Source: CAYYJM01 sp964471755 (GTDB lineage: Bacteria > Planctomycetota > Planctomycetia > Gemmatales > Gemmataceae). Taken from it: DNA of 22,671 nt. Within the stretch, counting starts at the first letter, position 1, and each line of letters opens with the position of its first letter. The stretch lies in contig CAYYJM010000079.1 in the NCBI GenBank assembly GCA_964471755.1, forward strand, positions 1-22,671, given 5' to 3'. The notes under the pieces are model-generated. The model was given only the letters and a program-made list of their open reading frames with translations. It did no database searches and was not told the origin of the DNA. This document shows, piece by piece, positions 22,381 to 22,671 of the stretch. The translations under genes and the position numbers were made by a program.

Positions 22381-22495
22381 GCGTGCCAGCACGCGGTAAT
22401 ATGCTGCCGACGGCTGGAATAGCGCGCCGGCGAGGCACATAGCGCTGACGCCGGTCAGCATAATTCACCATGTTGAACTAACCCGCTGGCGCGGG
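22381..22495 (+). other. Chain of short hairpins before the recombinase gene
   Basis: Six palindromes in 115 bases: GCGTGC/GCACGC (22381), GCCG-A-CGGC (22406), CGCCGGCG (22425), GCTGAC/GTCAGC (22444), TTCA/TGAA (22464) and CCCGC/GCGGG (22482). Several are separated by ATA-containing spacers about 20 bases apart. Such a layout suggests the structured end, or a recombination site, of a mobile element. Confidence 0.55.
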
Positions 22496-22563
22496 AGATA
22501 ACCCGGCCAGCTTTCGCCGATTCCGATCTGCTCTTGCGCTTCCGCGTCGGCTCGGCTATGCCC

Positions 22564-22595
22564 CTTCCGGTGTCGCTTTTCCCTCACACCGGAGG
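22564..22595 (+). promoter_or_regulatory. Hairpin that hides the recombinase SD
   Basis: TCCGGTGT (22566-22573) pairs perfectly with ACACCGGA (22586-22593). Two outer pairs, including one U-G, extend it to 22564/22595. The 3' arm contains the whole GGAGG site (22591-22595) used by ATG 22602, so folding would block initiation. Confidence 0.6.
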
Positions 22596-22601
22596 ACGGC
22601 C

Positions 22602-22671
22602 ATGACGCCACTTCGCCAACGCTTCATCGACGAACTCCGCCGCCGAAACCGCTCGCCACGCACCATCGAAA
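22602..22671 (+). CDS. Tyrosine recombinase/integrase, N-terminal fragment
   Basis: Only the first 23 codons are in the window: MTPLRQRFIDELRRRN then RSPRTIE. This matches the start of the SAM-like DNA-binding domain of XerC-type tyrosine recombinases (R-x-R-x-Y/S-S-P-R-T-I-E), in particular the group found next to IS91-type transposases. GGAGG lies six bases before the ATG. The catalytic domain lies beyond the window, so function is inferred from the N-terminal motif alone. Together with the hairpins upstream it suggests the left end of a mobile element. Confidence 0.7.
   Translation, partial: MTPLRQRFIDELRRRNRSPRTIE

Overview
The window is high-GC bacterial DNA that most resembles a Gemmataceae-type planctomycete. 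The evidence is a TIGR02996 repeat-companion domain joined to leucine-rich repeats (10659-11609), a TIGR03790-family secreted protein (3572-4906), palindromic GC-rich dispersed repeats, and weak or variable Shine-Dalgarno (SD) use. Two runs of ten Ns (19927-19936, 21104-21113) are assembly gaps. Each splits one gene, and in both cases the true gap must be a multiple of three.

Layout. 1-3461 is an ABC importer operon of the polyamine/iron type (binding protein, ATPase, two permeases) with ATGA overlaps. 3572-4906 is a TIGR03790 protein. 5062-10584 is the accessory region. It holds two small peptides sharing a leader that ends in DLELVRGG, each with its own closely matching promoter; a two-domain GNAT acyltransferase; a secreted patatin-like protein; an oppositely oriented type III polyketide synthase plus acyl carrier protein pair; and a second patatin-like paralogue. 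10659-11609 is the TIGR02996/LRR protein. 11682-15198 is the translation operon ffh-rpsP-trmD-rplS-yraN, which lacks rimM. A 58-bp repeat array separates it from tyrS, which is followed by an Sfp-type phosphopantetheinyl transferase. 17495-18484 (minus) is a hypothetical protein with eight 9-residue repeats. 18577-18840 looks like a free-standing structured small RNA with its own promoter, a 10-codon ORF and a strong terminator. Then come a small zinc-ribbon protein (minus), a xylose-isomerase-like gene, a REP-like hairpin between convergent genes, and an ArnT/PMT-type membrane glycosyltransferase (minus). The right edge is the start of a tyrosine recombinase preceded by a run of hairpins, probably one end of a mobile element.

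How it may work together. The most interesting reading (inference) is that 5062-10584 is a ribosomal peptide (RiPP) pathway. The two double-glycine precursors each have a single core lysine at or next to the C-terminus. The GNAT protein could acylate that lysine in the manner of selidamide maturases. The type III PKS/ACP pair could supply an unusual acyl group, and the secreted patatin-like proteins could act on the lipidated product or on membrane lipid. The phosphopantetheinyl transferase at 16718 could activate the ACP. No dedicated peptidase/exporter is visible in the window.
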